Assembly: GCA_042569785.1 (NCBI GenBank) | Contig: JBHPGW010000010.1 | Span: forward strand, 1 to 53,484 | DNA: 53,484 nucleotides | From: JBHPGW01 sp042569785 | Lineage (GTDB): Bacteria; Planctomycetota; Phycisphaerae; Sedimentisphaerales; Anaerobacaceae | Reading direction: 5' to 3' | Shown: piece after piece, positions 6,747 to 16,247 of the stretch | How positions within the stretch are numbered: the stretch's first letter is position 1 | Layout of the letters: every line of letters begins with the position of its first letter | Position numbers and translations under genes: made by a program | The notes under the pieces: model-generated | What the model was told of the DNA's origin: nothing | Databases searched by the model: none | What the model saw: only the letters and a program-made list of their open reading frames with translations

Positions 6747-9700
6747 TAGTAGGCAACTCTATGTCTGTCAAATTTACGGCGGCCAGTTGCGAGCCTTTGT
6801 CTGAAAAACTTTCTGACACCCGTTTTTTTGTAACGGGTGCCAGAAAGGTGATGGTTGGGTCGGTTTATGTCATTGGATGAGATAAGGTCGGCGGGTGTAA
6901 GTTTGATGGCGTCAGCACATGTGCTTGTCGGGGCGGCCTGAGAAGTTATAGTGACGGTGTAGGTTTTTCCCGCTTCGAAAGTGAAAGTCCCGAGAGAGTT
7001 CCATTTGCCACCATTTTGCTGTTGGTTTATGTATACGGTTGAGGTGCCAGTTGTATGTTTTATGCTTACAGGGATTTTGTTGCTTCTTGAGGGCCAGGTT
7101 GTCCACCACATTGAGAGTGTATGGGGGGCTGTTGCGGTTGGTGAGAAAGTCCATGTGAATGTCGAGCCGTCTCTGCTCCATAAAGAATCGACATCATAAG
7201 GGTTTATGGCTCCTGAAGTTTGCCATATGCCGGTACATGACGTCTGGCTGTCTCGATTGTCAATAATGAGTTCGGTTGGAAGCTGGTTAGTTGTTGGTGT
7301 AAATCTTACTGCATCGGCACAGGTGCTCGTTGGGCTGGCTTGAGATGTAATTGTGATATTGTAGCTTGTGCCTGCGTCGAAGGAGAACTGGCCGAGAGAG
7401 TTCCATTTTCCGCCGTTCTGTAGTTGGTTGACGTAGACAGTAGTGGTACCATCGACGTGCTGTATCTGGACAGGTACGCTGGGGCTTCTTGATGTCCAGG
7501 AAGTCCACCACATATCAAGGTTGTATAGTCCTGATGTTGTCGGTTTGAAAGTCCATGTATAAGTTGAGCCGTTTCTGCTCCAGAGTGAGTTTAAGCCGTA
7601 AGGATTTGCGGCTCCGGAATTTTGCCATGTTCCAGTTGAGCAAGTGTTTACCGAGCCGTTGTCAATAATTATCGGCTCGTTTGTAGTTGGCAAATCATTT
7701 ACTGTTATCTGTACGGTTTGCGAAGTCTGTGCCTGGCCGTCTGTTGCTAAGATAGTTACATTATATGTGCTGGCCTGATCGGTGTTTGGCGTCCATTGGA
7801 AGTTGTCATTTGTAAATGACGCTCCCTGGGGCAGGTTTTGCGCTGAGCAGGAAACGGAGTCTCCATCAGGATCATAAGCTGAAACCGAGAAAGTCATGGT
7901 AGAGTTTTCATCGACTGATTTATCGGAGATCGGTTCGATGACAGGTTGGCGGTTAACGTTGTTGACGGTAATTGTGATGGTTTCAATATCTTCGATCTGG
8001 CCAACGGCAGCGGCAAAAGTAGCTTCGTATGTTCCTGCCTGTTCATAGGTTGGTGTCCAGTTGAAAGCGTTTTCGGTGAAGATAGGCTGCGAAGGTAAAT
8101 TGTGGTCGGCAAGAGTAACCGTAGTTCCGGAGTTTGCGGTATCGACGGTGAAATTTAGATTTGAGTTTTCGTTGATCTGCTTATCTCCAATGGGATAGAA
8201 AGCGAATGGGAAGTCCTGGTCAAAGAGATCAACTATCTCATTAGAATTTAATGCTCGTTCATAAACACGGACGTTATCTATCGAACCGTTGAAAGCCCTG
8301 TTAAAGTCGTATCCCCTGATGCCGATAACGAGTGGGTAAGCGGCTGAATCAGCAGGCGGTGTTGTGTAATTTGTTGTTCCTGCCGGCTGTCCATTTAGAT
8401 AGAAAGTGACGATATTAGCCGAGGAATCGTAGACCATCGCGACGTGCTGCCAATTATTGAGCTGTACAATGTTCTGGTTTGAGTTAATTAACAAGCCGCC
8501 ATAAGCCGCATATGCCAGCGTCTTTGTTGCTTCCTCGATGAAGAACGAAAAACCATTTTGGCCGCTGCCTTTATCTACTATTCTCCCCCAGCCATTCTGC
8601 CCAAATCCTGCGGGATTTATTGAAGCGCTGATCGTTAAGCAGTCTGTGAGGTTTAAGGTAGAATCATTTCCGCAGTATAGGTAATCATCGATTCCATCAA
8701 AACTGATTGTTCCGTACTGTGTCCATGTTGGGCCATTGGTTAAGGTGGCGGTGTTGTTGTTGTCTGATGAATCGGCAGTTGTAGTGCCTGCGTTTTCATC
8801 GAATTTCCAGTATCCGGCGAGATTCGCATTAGCATTGTATGTATACGTTTTAAAAGTCTGTGGCATGGTGTTTTGTGCTAAATCGCAGATGTTGAGGCAG
8901 GTAAGGGTGTAAGTTACCTGCTCGATATGTTCGGAAGTAGTCAAAGTTACCGAATTGTTTTGTGTGTCGAGAGTTGCCTGTGCGATCGAAACGGCATTGT
9001 CTATCTGGTAGTTATCGACATTTTGAGCAAATGCAGGATCGAGTGGTTCGTTGAAGAGTATATTGACAGAATTTCTTGCAGCGGCTACTGAAAGGATAGC
9101 CGGCGGTGTATTGTCGGTTGGAGCAGCAGTGATGTTAATGTTAACGGTATCGGTGTCGGTTGCTCCGTCGTTGTCTGTGACTGTAAGTGTGATCAAGTTT
9201 GATCCAGTGGGTAGAGAAACCGTTGGGTTTACGCCCGTAGCGATAAGCAGTGAATTGAGTCTCCATTGGTAACTGACAATGCTGCCATCCTGGTCGCTTG
9301 AACCGTAGGCGTTAAGAGTTATCATCTCTGAGCCGTTGCCGTCTGAATCTGTTGTGGTTTGATCGCTTCCGGCATTTGCGGTCGGTGGCAGATTTGTCGG
9401 CGGCGGCGTTGTGCCAGAGCCATACTCAAAGCATCCTGAATCCGGTTGGCCGACGCGGCTGTTTCCAAGCAGGTCGGTTGCGGGGGCGTAATAGCTGTTT
9501 GCAAAATCAATGGCAGGGGAACTCTGATGGAGTTGGTAAGGGTAGCCATTAGTGTATGGATAGTGTTGTGCGCCAGATTCAAAGAAAGAGCCTACGCTGA
9601 AGCTGCCACCGACAACGCTGTCGCTTGTGCTTGAAAAGCTGGTGTAATTGCATAGCCATCCGCATCCGCTTGCGTTTAGTCCGCCGAAGAAATTGCCTCC

Positions 9701-10879
9701 TTCGCTTACGCTGTCCCACTTTGTTCTGCCAGGTCCACTAGCTGAAGCATCGTAATTGTCAACTCGAAAGTCTCCTGTAACTACGTTGTTGTGTATTGAC
9801 AGTCCTGATCCATCTGCGTCTCTGGCGAAAACGATGACAACCGAATCAATGAAAGTGTTGTTGCGAATTAAGCAGTTAGGGCCGACATCGATAAACTCGA
9901 TCCACCATTGCGTGCCTGTGAAATCGGGAGTTTTGTAGACGAGGTTGTTTTCGACGAGCATGTTTCTGTATCCATCATAGCCTGCGTATGATTGATAGAA
10001 CCTTATCGGTCTTGTGTTTCCATAGTTGTAGATGATGTTGCCTCTCAGTGTTGTGTTATGGCTGTGAATCGAGATTCCCGAGCCGTGGACATCGGAGTTC
10101 CATTCTTCTCTCTGGTCGTGTATGATGTTGTTTTCTATGAAGTAGTTCTGTCCGCCTCCGGTTCTGATGCCGCTTCCGATGATATCGTGTACGTTGCAGC
10201 CTCTTATCGTGATGTTGTCTGAGTCTTCCATCTCGATAGCAAATGCCCATGTACCACCATAATAGACTTCGCAGTCTTCGACGATTACGTTGTCGGAGTA
10301 CTTGACGAAGATGATGGCATAGCTTGGTCCGACGCCCTGAGGCTGGCCGTGCGTTTTGCAGTTCTTGATCTTTACGTAAGAAGAATCATAGGTTGCTATA
10401 CATGCCTTGTTTTGGCCGGTATTTTCTACGTCGAAGCCTGAAACAATGATGAAGAAGTTGCGTGGTCCTGTGAACTCGATGTACGAAAATTTGGCAGAGT
10501 AAGGCTGGCTGCCTGGATCATTTTGGAAAATGATCGGCTGGTTCCAGCTTGTGCCGTAATTATCTCCTGGTTCACCGAATATTACAGAGCCGTAATTTCC
10601 AGGCAGCAGATTGACTGTGTCTCCCGCAACGGCAGTGGTTTTTGCTTTGCTTAGTGATCTCCATGGATTTGTTTGCGAACCGCTATAACTGTCGTTTCCA
10701 TTAATGGGGTTTATATAATATGTTGCTGCTGTTGAAATGCCCGTTAAGGCGGTAATTATCAAGAATAACAGGAACAAGGTGATTACATTTGGCCGATAAA
10801 GCTGATGGCTTTTTAATGGCACAGTTGCGTTGCTCTTTGTTTCTTTGTCAATCCTTTGACTGATTTTTACTGACTTCAT
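6722..10879 (-). CDS. Secreted multidomain beta-helix / LamG / golvesin-domain protein
   Basis: The preferred start at 10879 (AAGGAG before the ATG) gives 1385 residues. After a charged N-terminus comes a signal-type hydrophobic segment (about 31-47). Residues 53-490 form a right-handed beta-helix of the pectate-lyase/DUF1565 kind (TYYINPINGNDSYSGSQTNP, then many N-rich coils). A PKD-like domain (about 500-590), an Ig-like domain, a LamG/concanavalin-like domain (about 685-888, YWKFDENAG) and two cadherin-like or dystroglycan-type domains (888-1065) follow. Two golvesin-like domains lie at about 1069-1193 and 1204-1330, each with an SLWSR motif and a CADA motif. It is probably a surface protein that binds or cleaves polysaccharide. 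The last 55 residues match no domain and are encoded across a terminator-like hairpin. Confidence 0.85.
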   Translation of the reverse strand: MKSVKISQRIDKETKSNATVPLKSHQLYRPNVITLFLLFLIITALTGISTAATYYINPINGNDSYSGSQTNPWRSLSKAKTTAVAGDTVNLLPGNYGSVIFGEPGDNYGTSWNQPIIFQNDPGSQPYSAKFSYIEFTGPRNFFIIVSGFDVENTGQNKACIATYDSSYVKIKNCKTHGQPQGVGPSYAIIFVKYSDNVIVEDCEVYYGGTWAFAIEMEDSDNITIRGCNVHDIIGSGIRTGGGQNYFIENNIIHDQREEWNSDVHGSGISIHSHNTTLRGNIIYNYGNTRPIRFYQSYAGYDGYRNMLVENNLVYKTPDFTGTQWWIEFIDVGPNCLIRNNTFIDSVVIVFARDADGSGLSIHNNVVTGDFRVDNYDASASGPGRTKWDSVSEGGNFFGGLNASGCGWLCNYTSFSSTSDSVVGGSFSVGSFFESGAQHYPYTNGYPYQLHQSSPAIDFANSYYAPATDLLGNSRVGQPDSGCFEYGSGTTPPPTNLPPTANAGSDQTTTDSDGNGSEMITLNAYGSSDQDGSIVSYQWRLNSLLIATGVNPTVSLPTGSNLITLTVTDNDGATDTDTVNINITAAPTDNTPPAILSVAAARNSVNILFNEPLDPAFAQNVDNYQIDNAVSIAQATLDTQNNSVTLTTSEHIEQVTYTLTCLNICDLAQNTMPQTFKTYTYNANANLAGYWKFDENAGTTTADSSDNNNTATLTNGPTWTQYGTISFDGIDDYLYCGNDSTLNLTDCLTISASINPAGFGQNGWGRIVDKGSGQNGFSFFIEEATKTLAYAAYGGLLINSNQNIVQLNNWQHVAMVYDSSANIVTFYLNGQPAGTTNYTTPPADSAAYPLVIGIRGYDFNRAFNGSIDNVRVYERALNSNEIVDLFDQDFPFAFYPIGDKQINENSNLNFTVDTANSGTTVTLADHNLPSQPIFTENAFNWTPTYEQAGTYEATFAAAVGQIEDIETITITVNNVNRQPVIEPISDKSVDENSTMTFSVSAYDPDGDSVSCSAQNLPQGASFTNDNFQWTPNTDQASTYNVTILATDGQAQTSQTVQITVNDLPTTNEPIIIDNGSVNTCSTGTWQNSGAANPYGLNSLWSRNGSTYTWTFKPTTSGLYNLDMWWTSWTSRSPSVPVQIQHVDGTTTVYVNQLQNGGKWNSLGQFSFDAGTSYNITITSQASPTSTCADAVRFTPTTNQLPTELIIDNRDSQTSCTGIWQTSGAINPYDVDSLWSRDGSTFTWTFSPTATAPHTLSMWWTTWPSRSNKIPVSIKHTTGTSTVYINQQQNGGKWNSLGTFTFEAGKTYTVTITSQAAPTSTCADAIKLTPADLISSNDINRPNHHLSGTRYKKTGVRKFFRQRLATGRRKFDRHRVAYYYVSTESS
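6809..6847. terminator. Strong hairpin inside the 3' end of the beta-helix gene
   Basis: The arms CTTTCTG-A-CACCCGTT and AACGGGTG-C-CAGAAAG pair over 15 base pairs with a single A/C mismatch and a seven-base loop with five T. It lies between the convergent rhodanese and beta-helix genes and could stop transcription from both sides. As annotated it lies within the beta-helix frame, about 90-125 bases before that frame's stop. Confidence 0.7.
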
Positions 10880-10924
10880 TTTACACTCCTTTGTTAACAT
10901 CATACTACACTCCTTATTTAACAT
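10877..10924 (-). repeat. Duplicated start/ribosome-binding block of the beta-helix gene
   Basis: On the minus strand a 24-base unit occurs twice in tandem, in frame: ATG TTAAATAAGGAGTGTAGT, then ATG TTAACAAAGGAGTGTAAA, followed by the ATG at 10879. Each unit holds an AAGGAG site correctly spaced from the ATG that follows. Translation could therefore start at two or three positions, and the extra residues would read MLNKECSM and MLTKECKM. Confidence 0.7.
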
Positions 10925-10951
10925 CAAAATTAAATATATCCTTAAAGACAT

Positions 10952-11599
10952 TTGAAAAAATGTCGTCGACCCAATCCTTGTTAGACATAATTTGACAGTG
11001 GTGAGTATCTATAGAAAGATGTCGTCAAAAAGGCAAATAATAATTTAACGAAAGACTTAAAAAACCGAATCAAAACATCCCCTTAGACAGGGGGTGAGTT
11101 ATAAAAGTTCCAAAATTTTCAACAGGGATCACAAACAGAAATAACCTGGTACAACAGCTACGGGGGTTTTTATTATGCTTTTAATAGTGTAATCCCCGAT
11201 AGCTTTATCAGTACTATCCCCTATAAAGACAGAATTAATTATATCTAAAGTCAGGTAAAACTTCCAGAAAAAAAATAAAACAGTGATTGAAGTGTTAAGC
11301 CATATGACTAATCCTTTAGTGGTATCTATTTACCTTATGTAAAAAACAGGTGCATCCCTGATTGACGGAGTTTGTTGTTTGCGATAGGCTCTTATACAGT
11401 ATTGGGCGATAGATAGGGCAGGACTCTATGTGTCTGGGTTTTGATTTGTTAAGCTCGAGCACGAAATTCAACATTGTTATTTGAAAGGGGCGAGATGAGC
11501 GAAAAAGAGGCTTTTTTAAGGCAGAAGAATTGATGTTAAGATTTCCGTGAAGTAATTAGGTTAGATGAAGTGAGTTAATTAATGAAAGGGGGCATTAAG
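10952..11599. other. Intergenic region between divergent beta-helix and DUF11 genes
   Basis: About 650 bases hold no convincing gene and presumably contain the promoters of the two divergent neighbours. A short inverted repeat GACATTT-GAAA-AAATGTC lies at 10947-10964. The octamer ATGTCGTC occurs twice about 60 bases apart (near 10960 and 11024). A small hairpin CCCCT-TAGAC-AGGGG lies near 11090. Several GATAGGGG-like words on both strands occur near 11190-11230 and 11405. The AAAGGGG string near 11485 is followed by ATGAGCG, but that frame stops after a few codons. No clear -35/-10 pair could be fixed. Confidence 0.4.
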
Positions 11600-13201
11600 A
11601 TGGAGATTAAAAAGTTACTTTTATTGTTGCTGACAGGTGCTGTTTTTCTCTTTGAGGGTTGCAGTTGCGAGTCATGGACGGGATTTTGGGGGCAAGACCC
11701 TGAAGAAAAGTGTGTCAGTCACTGGAAATGGAAGGAAAAAGCGGTAGTTGCTAAGGAAGAACCTGTCCAGGATATAATGGTTCCGTGCGCAGTTCCAGAA
11801 TTGGTTCAATCCGGTCGGCAGTTATCTGGAACAACTCGTGCGGGGATGGAAATAGACCTTGTTAAGCTTGCACCTAAAGAAATAGCGATTAATGAGCCTT
11901 TTGACTACCGGATCAAAGTGACTAATCTGACAGATCAGCAACTTCTCAATGTAGTAGTTACTGACATCAAGCCGGCTCATATGAAATTTCTCAGTTCCGA
12001 CCCTGAAATGGAGGTAGCCGAAGGCCAAGTACGCTGGGAGTTGGGTGCGCTTGATCCTAAAGCCTCCAGGACAGTCGTGGTGCGTGCGATGGCTTTGGAT
12101 GTGGAGACGATCACTACTTGTGCGGAAGTGACTTATGATACGCCAACATGCGCAAAGGTCGAGGTTGTTGAGCCGAAACTTCGTTTGGTTAAAGAGGCAC
12201 CGGCAACGTCCTTGAGATGTGACAGGATCCCGATTAGCTACATTATAACGAATACCGGCAGCGGTTATGCATGCGATATCACTATAAGTGATAAATTTTC
12301 CGAAGGTATGGTGACCTCAGAAGGCAAGGGAGAGGTTGTCTTTAATATCGACAATCTTGGCCCAGGCCAGATGAGGGAATTCAGTGTTATGGTTGACGCC
12401 ACCAGGCCCGGCAGATTTGCCAGCTTAGCAGCGGCCAGTTCCAAAGTTGGTGGAAAAGCAGTATCCGCGAAGGTCGAGACAGTAGCTACCGAGCCTGTTC
12501 TCACAGTTAAGCATATCGGTCCGGGCAAGCAGTATATCGGTCGATCAGTAACCTATGATGTAGAGGTCACAAATGAAGGTGACGCGGATGCTAAGGATGC
12601 GGTTTTGAAGCTTATGCTTCCTGAAGAAGCCAAATTCCAGGGCGCAACCGCCGGCGGTGTATATACACAATCATCTCCGGGACAGGTTACATGGAATCTT
12701 GGTACTCTCAATGCCAACGAAAGCCGTAAGTTCCAAGTGACTGTAATAGGTGAAAATATCGGTGAGCTGACTACTCGTGCGGTAGCGAATGCTTATTGTG
12801 CCGAAACAGTCGCCGATTCGATCCAAACAGTTGTTTCAGGCATTTCAGCGGTATTGCTTGAAGTGGTAGATCTTATGGATCCGGTTGAAATCGATGGTAC
12901 GACGACATATGTTGTTACTGTTACGAACCAAGGTTCGGTTCCAGCCAGAAATGTGCAGATAAAGTGTATGCTGGAACAAGGCATGGAGTATGTCTCGTCT
13001 ACCGGTGTATCCAAGGCTGCCATGAAAGACAGTCAGATAACCTTTTCGCCGCTTGCAAGCCTTGCTCCAAAGGGACAGGCTAAATGGATGATCAATGTCA
13101 AGGCTGTTGGTGCTGGATCCAAACGCTTCAAGGTGGTCATGATCACAGAGGAGCTTGATCGGACGGTCGAAGAGACAGAAGCTACTATGTTCTACAAATA
13201 A
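11600..13201 (+). CDS. DUF11-repeat lipoprotein
   Basis: The product has 533 residues. A signal peptide (KLLLLLLTGAVFLFEGC) ends in a lipobox-like Cys at about residue 21. The mature part has four to five tandem DUF11/OmcB-like domains of about 110 residues. Each has a motif of the type YxIxVTNxGxxxAxxVxIxD and ends near WxLGxLxPxxSRxxxVxxxA, for example FDYRIKVTNLTDQ, ISYIITNTGSG, VTYDVEVTNEGDA and TTYVVTVTNQGSV. Such proteins form extended envelope or cell-surface stalks. Several Cys pairs suggest disulfides. The start at 11600 follows GAAAGGGGG at a spacing of seven, and the earlier in-frame ATG at 11582 sits before that site. It is preceded by a long regulatory-looking gap and has no close partner gene. 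Confidence 0.82.
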   Translation: MEIKKLLLLLLTGAVFLFEGCSCESWTGFWGQDPEEKCVSHWKWKEKAVVAKEEPVQDIMVPCAVPELVQSGRQLSGTTRAGMEIDLVKLAPKEIAINEPFDYRIKVTNLTDQQLLNVVVTDIKPAHMKFLSSDPEMEVAEGQVRWELGALDPKASRTVVVRAMALDVETITTCAEVTYDTPTCAKVEVVEPKLRLVKEAPATSLRCDRIPISYIITNTGSGYACDITISDKFSEGMVTSEGKGEVVFNIDNLGPGQMREFSVMVDATRPGRFASLAAASSKVGGKAVSAKVETVATEPVLTVKHIGPGKQYIGRSVTYDVEVTNEGDADAKDAVLKLMLPEEAKFQGATAGGVYTQSSPGQVTWNLGTLNANESRKFQVTVIGENIGELTTRAVANAYCAETVADSIQTVVSGISAVLLEVVDLMDPVEIDGTTTYVVTVTNQGSVPARNVQIKCMLEQGMEYVSSTGVSKAAMKDSQITFSPLASLAPKGQAKWMINVKAVGAGSKRFKVVMITEELDRTVEETEATMFYK

Positions 13202-13599
13202 CGGCAAAGCAACAGAGGTGAAATATGTTGTGAAGCAGTTAAGTTTGTCTAAGTGGGAGATTTGTGTTTAGTATAGTCTGAAAGTGGTACTTATTTAGGT
13301 TTAGGCATACTGAGGATCAGCAGAGGAAATGTCTTATCTTCTGCTGTGATCGGTTGAGTGGCACGGTCAGGTAAAAGTTTGTTTTAAAGGGGATTAGCCT
13401 ATAGTTTAAGTTTGTTGTCAAAAAAATATTAGAGTATTTTCCAGGCGATCAGGAAAGTTGTAGTAATTGAAAAAACACTTAATTGCCGAGTTAGAGATAG
13501 ACAAAAATGTCTAACAAGCTTGATTTGCCGAGGCCGATTTTGTTATACTGTGGTTCTATGGCTGCAACAAATTTTTCAACGCAATTAGGTGAGTACTAA
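13202..13599 (+). other. Intergenic region before the thioredoxin-fold gene
   Basis: About 400 bases without a supported gene. A short inverted repeat AGCAGA/TCTGCT lies near 13319-13345. An AAAGGGG string near 13385 has no ORF behind it. The only promoter-like pair is listed separately at 13520-13549. A TGGCAC near 13359 lacks the TTGC partner needed for a sigma-54 site. Confidence 0.4.
13520..13549 (+). promoter_or_regulatory. Predicted sigma-70-type promoter of the thioredoxin-fold gene
   Basis: TTGATT at 13520-13525 and TATACT at 13544-13549 are separated by 18 bases, about 50 bases before the ATG at 13600. The match to consensus is good for the -10 and moderate for the -35. It was found by eye only. 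Confidence 0.45.
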
Positions 13600-14448
13600 A
13601 TGAAAGTAAAAAAATTAGCGGTATGTCTGGTGGTGATGTTATTATGTGGTGTTTGTTTGGGTAAAGGTTTGACAGGTAAGAGTGCACCTGAGGTTAGGGT
13701 ACGTAAATGGCTTACCGTTAACGATCCTGATCTGAGTGAGATGAAAGGTCGAGTACGTGTGCTGGAATTCTGGGCTACCTGGTGTCGCAGTTGTGTGAAA
13801 AATATTCCGCACATGAACGAGTTGAACAACAAGTACAAAGGCAAAGGACTGGAGATAATTGGTCTATCCGCGGATAGAAAAGAAGAGGATGTAGTTGAGG
13901 TTATTCGCGAAAAAGGAATTAACTATGCGATCGGCCTTGATAACGGCACCTCGGACTGGTATGGCATAACTGGTTATCCAACCGTGTTTGTAGTTGATCA
14001 TCGCGGCGTGGTAATCTGGCAGGGCTATCCGTGGGATAAGAAGTTTGAGAAAGAGATCCGTAAGGCTTTAGCAGCCTGTCCGGTTCCTTATTTGGCAGGT
14101 GTTGATCTGGGCTCGTTTGGTCGTTACAAAGACGCTCTCCGGGGCGGTAAGGATTTTGTCGAGGCGTATGGGCAGATCAAGTCGAAGATAGGTACGGACA
14201 ATGGGACGAAGGTGTCTTTGTCGGCAGAGCTTATAATAGAGACATTTGACCGAGGACTTTTGCAGGAGATCGCAAAGGCAGATAAGCTCAGTATTACTGA
14301 CCCGTTGGCCGCTTACAGGATATATGCTGATATTGTAGGTAAATATGGCGGTATCGATGCGGTTGGTCGTGCAAGGTCGTCTTATCTGGAATTGCGGAAA
14401 TATGTTGAGAGTAAAAACCTGGTTGCTTTTGCAAAGATAGACGAGTGA
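13600..14448 (+). CDS. Secreted TlpA/ResA-like thioredoxin-fold protein with C-terminal extension
   Basis: The 282-residue protein has an N-terminal signal peptide (KLAVCLVVMLLCGVCLG), so it acts outside the cytoplasm. A TlpA-like redoxin domain follows (about 28-160) with the motif W61-C62-R-S-C65, the phrase VLEFWATWCRSCVKNIP and a cis-Pro in GYPTVFVVDHRG. TlpA-like proteins reduce disulfides or deliver electrons in the envelope. The last 115 residues (from about ACPVPYLAGVDLG) form a mostly helical extension with no motif I recognise. A ribosome site is weak (TAGGTGAG). The gene stands alone between long gaps, downstream of the Cys-containing DUF11 lipoprotein. A role in handling disulfides of such secreted proteins is possible but only inferred. 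Confidence 0.85.
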   Translation: MKVKKLAVCLVVMLLCGVCLGKGLTGKSAPEVRVRKWLTVNDPDLSEMKGRVRVLEFWATWCRSCVKNIPHMNELNNKYKGKGLEIIGLSADRKEEDVVEVIREKGINYAIGLDNGTSDWYGITGYPTVFVVDHRGVVIWQGYPWDKKFEKEIRKALAACPVPYLAGVDLGSFGRYKDALRGGKDFVEAYGQIKSKIGTDNGTKVSLSAELIIETFDRGLLQEIAKADKLSITDPLAAYRIYADIVGKYGGIDAVGRARSSYLELRKYVESKNLVAFAKIDE

Positions 14449-14513
14449 GAGTTTAGCAATTAATTAAGAAATAGTTCGGGGGTTTTAAAGTTGTCTTAAA
14501 GGGGGATATTGTG

Positions 14514-16247
14514 ATGAAGATAGCTGTTCATATCACTCATGAGTCTGTTCAGAAGATCGGTGGTATCGGTGCGGTTCTCAGTGGCGTATGCAACCTGGAG
14601 TCATACAAGGGGTACTATGACAAGACAGTTTTTTACGGTCCTCTTTTTGAGTTACCCTCGAATGTTTCTAAGAATTTAGGAAAAAGCGGTAAAGTTCTTT
14701 TTTTCAGTCATGAAGGTTATGACGCGGATAATTATTCACAAGTTTTTGATGAGATTACAGACAAGTATGTGGTAGAGATATTTTATGGCGTTAGAGAAGT
14801 TGTAAGTGAATTTGATATAAGCAGACACAACAAAGTGGATGTGATCAATGTAGGCATTAATCAGATGGCCGAGCAGGAAGTTGAAAAATTCAAGTATCAT
14901 TTGTGGAAGGATTTTGGGATCAAATCTCATCTTTATGGGGATGACTGGGATTATGAGCAGTATCTTCGGATCGGCGTAGTTTTTGTTGAGATACTTGAGA
15001 AGTTGTATGGCAGTGAAAACCAATACTATCATTTCGCCCATGAATATATGGGTGTGCCCTCGTGTCTGTCAGTTTTGCTCTCGGGGAGAAAGGATAAAAC
15101 GATATTCATTGCTCATGAGGTTAATACGGCCAGGTCAATAGTTGAAAGCCATCCTGGGCACGATATCAGTTTTTATAATATTTTGAATAAAGCCAGGGAC
15201 GGCAAAACATTGGAGCAGGTTTTTGGTTCTCAGCAGCATAGTCCCAGAAGTGAGCTTATCAAAAGGGTTGTACATTTCAATCATATATTCGCGGTGGGTG
15301 ATCATGTCGAAGCTGAGTATAAGTTTTTGGTTCCAAGTGTTCCTGCTGAAAAGTTGGAGGTTGTTTACAATGGCGTTTCGGCTAAGACGGTTGGGCTTAA
15401 AGAAAAGAGGCAGGCTCGCGAGCATATAGAAGAATATGCAGAGACGCTGTTTAATTTTGTTCCTGACGTGATATTTACGCATGTTACTCGGCTGGTCGTT
15501 AGCAAAGGGATATGGCGGGATATTGAGCTGTTGTATTGGCTCGATAAGATATTCGATGAGCGCAATCTCAAAGGTTTTTATATTCTTCTGTCAACGCTTA
15601 TAACTGTAGGCCGGCCAAGCGATGAAATTATCAAGATGGAACGTGAATACGGCTGGCCCGTTCTGCATCGGCAGGGGTGGCCTGACCTTATAGGAGCGGA
15701 GAAAGATGTATACGGCAGCCTGGAAGTATTTAATTCACGTTCCAAAGCGATCAAGGGGGTTTTTATAAATCAGTTCGGCTTTAACAGGGTCTCATGCGGT
15801 AAACGTGTGCCTGCAAATGTCAGTTTTGAAGATTTGCGAGTAGCCTCGGATGCGGAATTAGGTTTTTCGATATATGAGCCTTTCGGTATTGCTCAGATCG
15901 AGACGGTTCCTTTTGGTGGGATCGCGATCTTGTCGTCATCGTGCGGGGCGGCTGGATTTCTGCGAGATAGATTTGAAGACGCGGCGATTAAGCCTTTTTG
16001 TATTCTGGATTTTATCAGTGCAGGCAGGAAGATGTCAATCGCGACATTGAAGAATCTGACAATGCATGAGCGAACTGTTATGGAAAATCAAATTCTCAGC
16101 AAACAAGCCAAGCGGATTTTCAAGGCTTTGCCCTCGAATTGGCCCAAGAGGGAACAGTATCTTTTGAATGCTCACAAATATGCCGCTGCATTGAGTTGGG
16201 AGTCTTCGGCTCAGAGCTATGTTTTTAACTCTAATCCTTCCACTTGA
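14514..16247 (+). CDS. Glycogen-synthase-like glycosyltransferase (GT-B fold)
   Basis: The 577-residue protein opens with MKIAVHITHESVQKIGGIGAV, where KIGGIG fits the nucleotide-sugar-binding KxGG motif of glycogen synthases. It ends with the GT-B retaining motif YEPFGIAQIETVPFGG (E-x7-E). Between them are IFIAHEVNTAR and a linker (LEVVYNGVS) typical of GT4/GT5 enzymes. It probably transfers glucose from a nucleotide sugar onto an alpha-glucan in the cytoplasm. Length and motifs suit a GT3/GT5-like or related subfamily, not classical GlgA. The ATG at 14514 and a GTG one codon earlier share the AAAGGGGG site. Its stop overlaps the convergent glgP gene by 17 bases, tying it physically to the glycogen operon on the other strand. 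Confidence 0.8.
   Translation: MKIAVHITHESVQKIGGIGAVLSGVCNLESYKGYYDKTVFYGPLFELPSNVSKNLGKSGKVLFFSHEGYDADNYSQVFDEITDKYVVEIFYGVREVVSEFDISRHNKVDVINVGINQMAEQEVEKFKYHLWKDFGIKSHLYGDDWDYEQYLRIGVVFVEILEKLYGSENQYYHFAHEYMGVPSCLSVLLSGRKDKTIFIAHEVNTARSIVESHPGHDISFYNILNKARDGKTLEQVFGSQQHSPRSELIKRVVHFNHIFAVGDHVEAEYKFLVPSVPAEKLEVVYNGVSAKTVGLKEKRQAREHIEEYAETLFNFVPDVIFTHVTRLVVSKGIWRDIELLYWLDKIFDERNLKGFYILLSTLITVGRPSDEIIKMEREYGWPVLHRQGWPDLIGAEKDVYGSLEVFNSRSKAIKGVFINQFGFNRVSCGKRVPANVSFEDLRVASDAELGFSIYEPFGIAQIETVPFGGIAILSSSCGAAGFLRDRFEDAAIKPFCILDFISAGRKMSIATLKNLTMHERTVMENQILSKQAKRIFKALPSNWPKREQYLLNAHKYAAALSWESSAQSYVFNSNPST

Noticed and set aside
11490..11580. Small gene after the AAAGGGG string near 11485
   Set aside because: The frame from ATGAGCG stops after a few codons, so there is no supported product.
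13355..13380. Possible sigma-54 promoter (TGGCAC)
   Set aside because: The matching GC element (TTGC) is missing at the required spacing.
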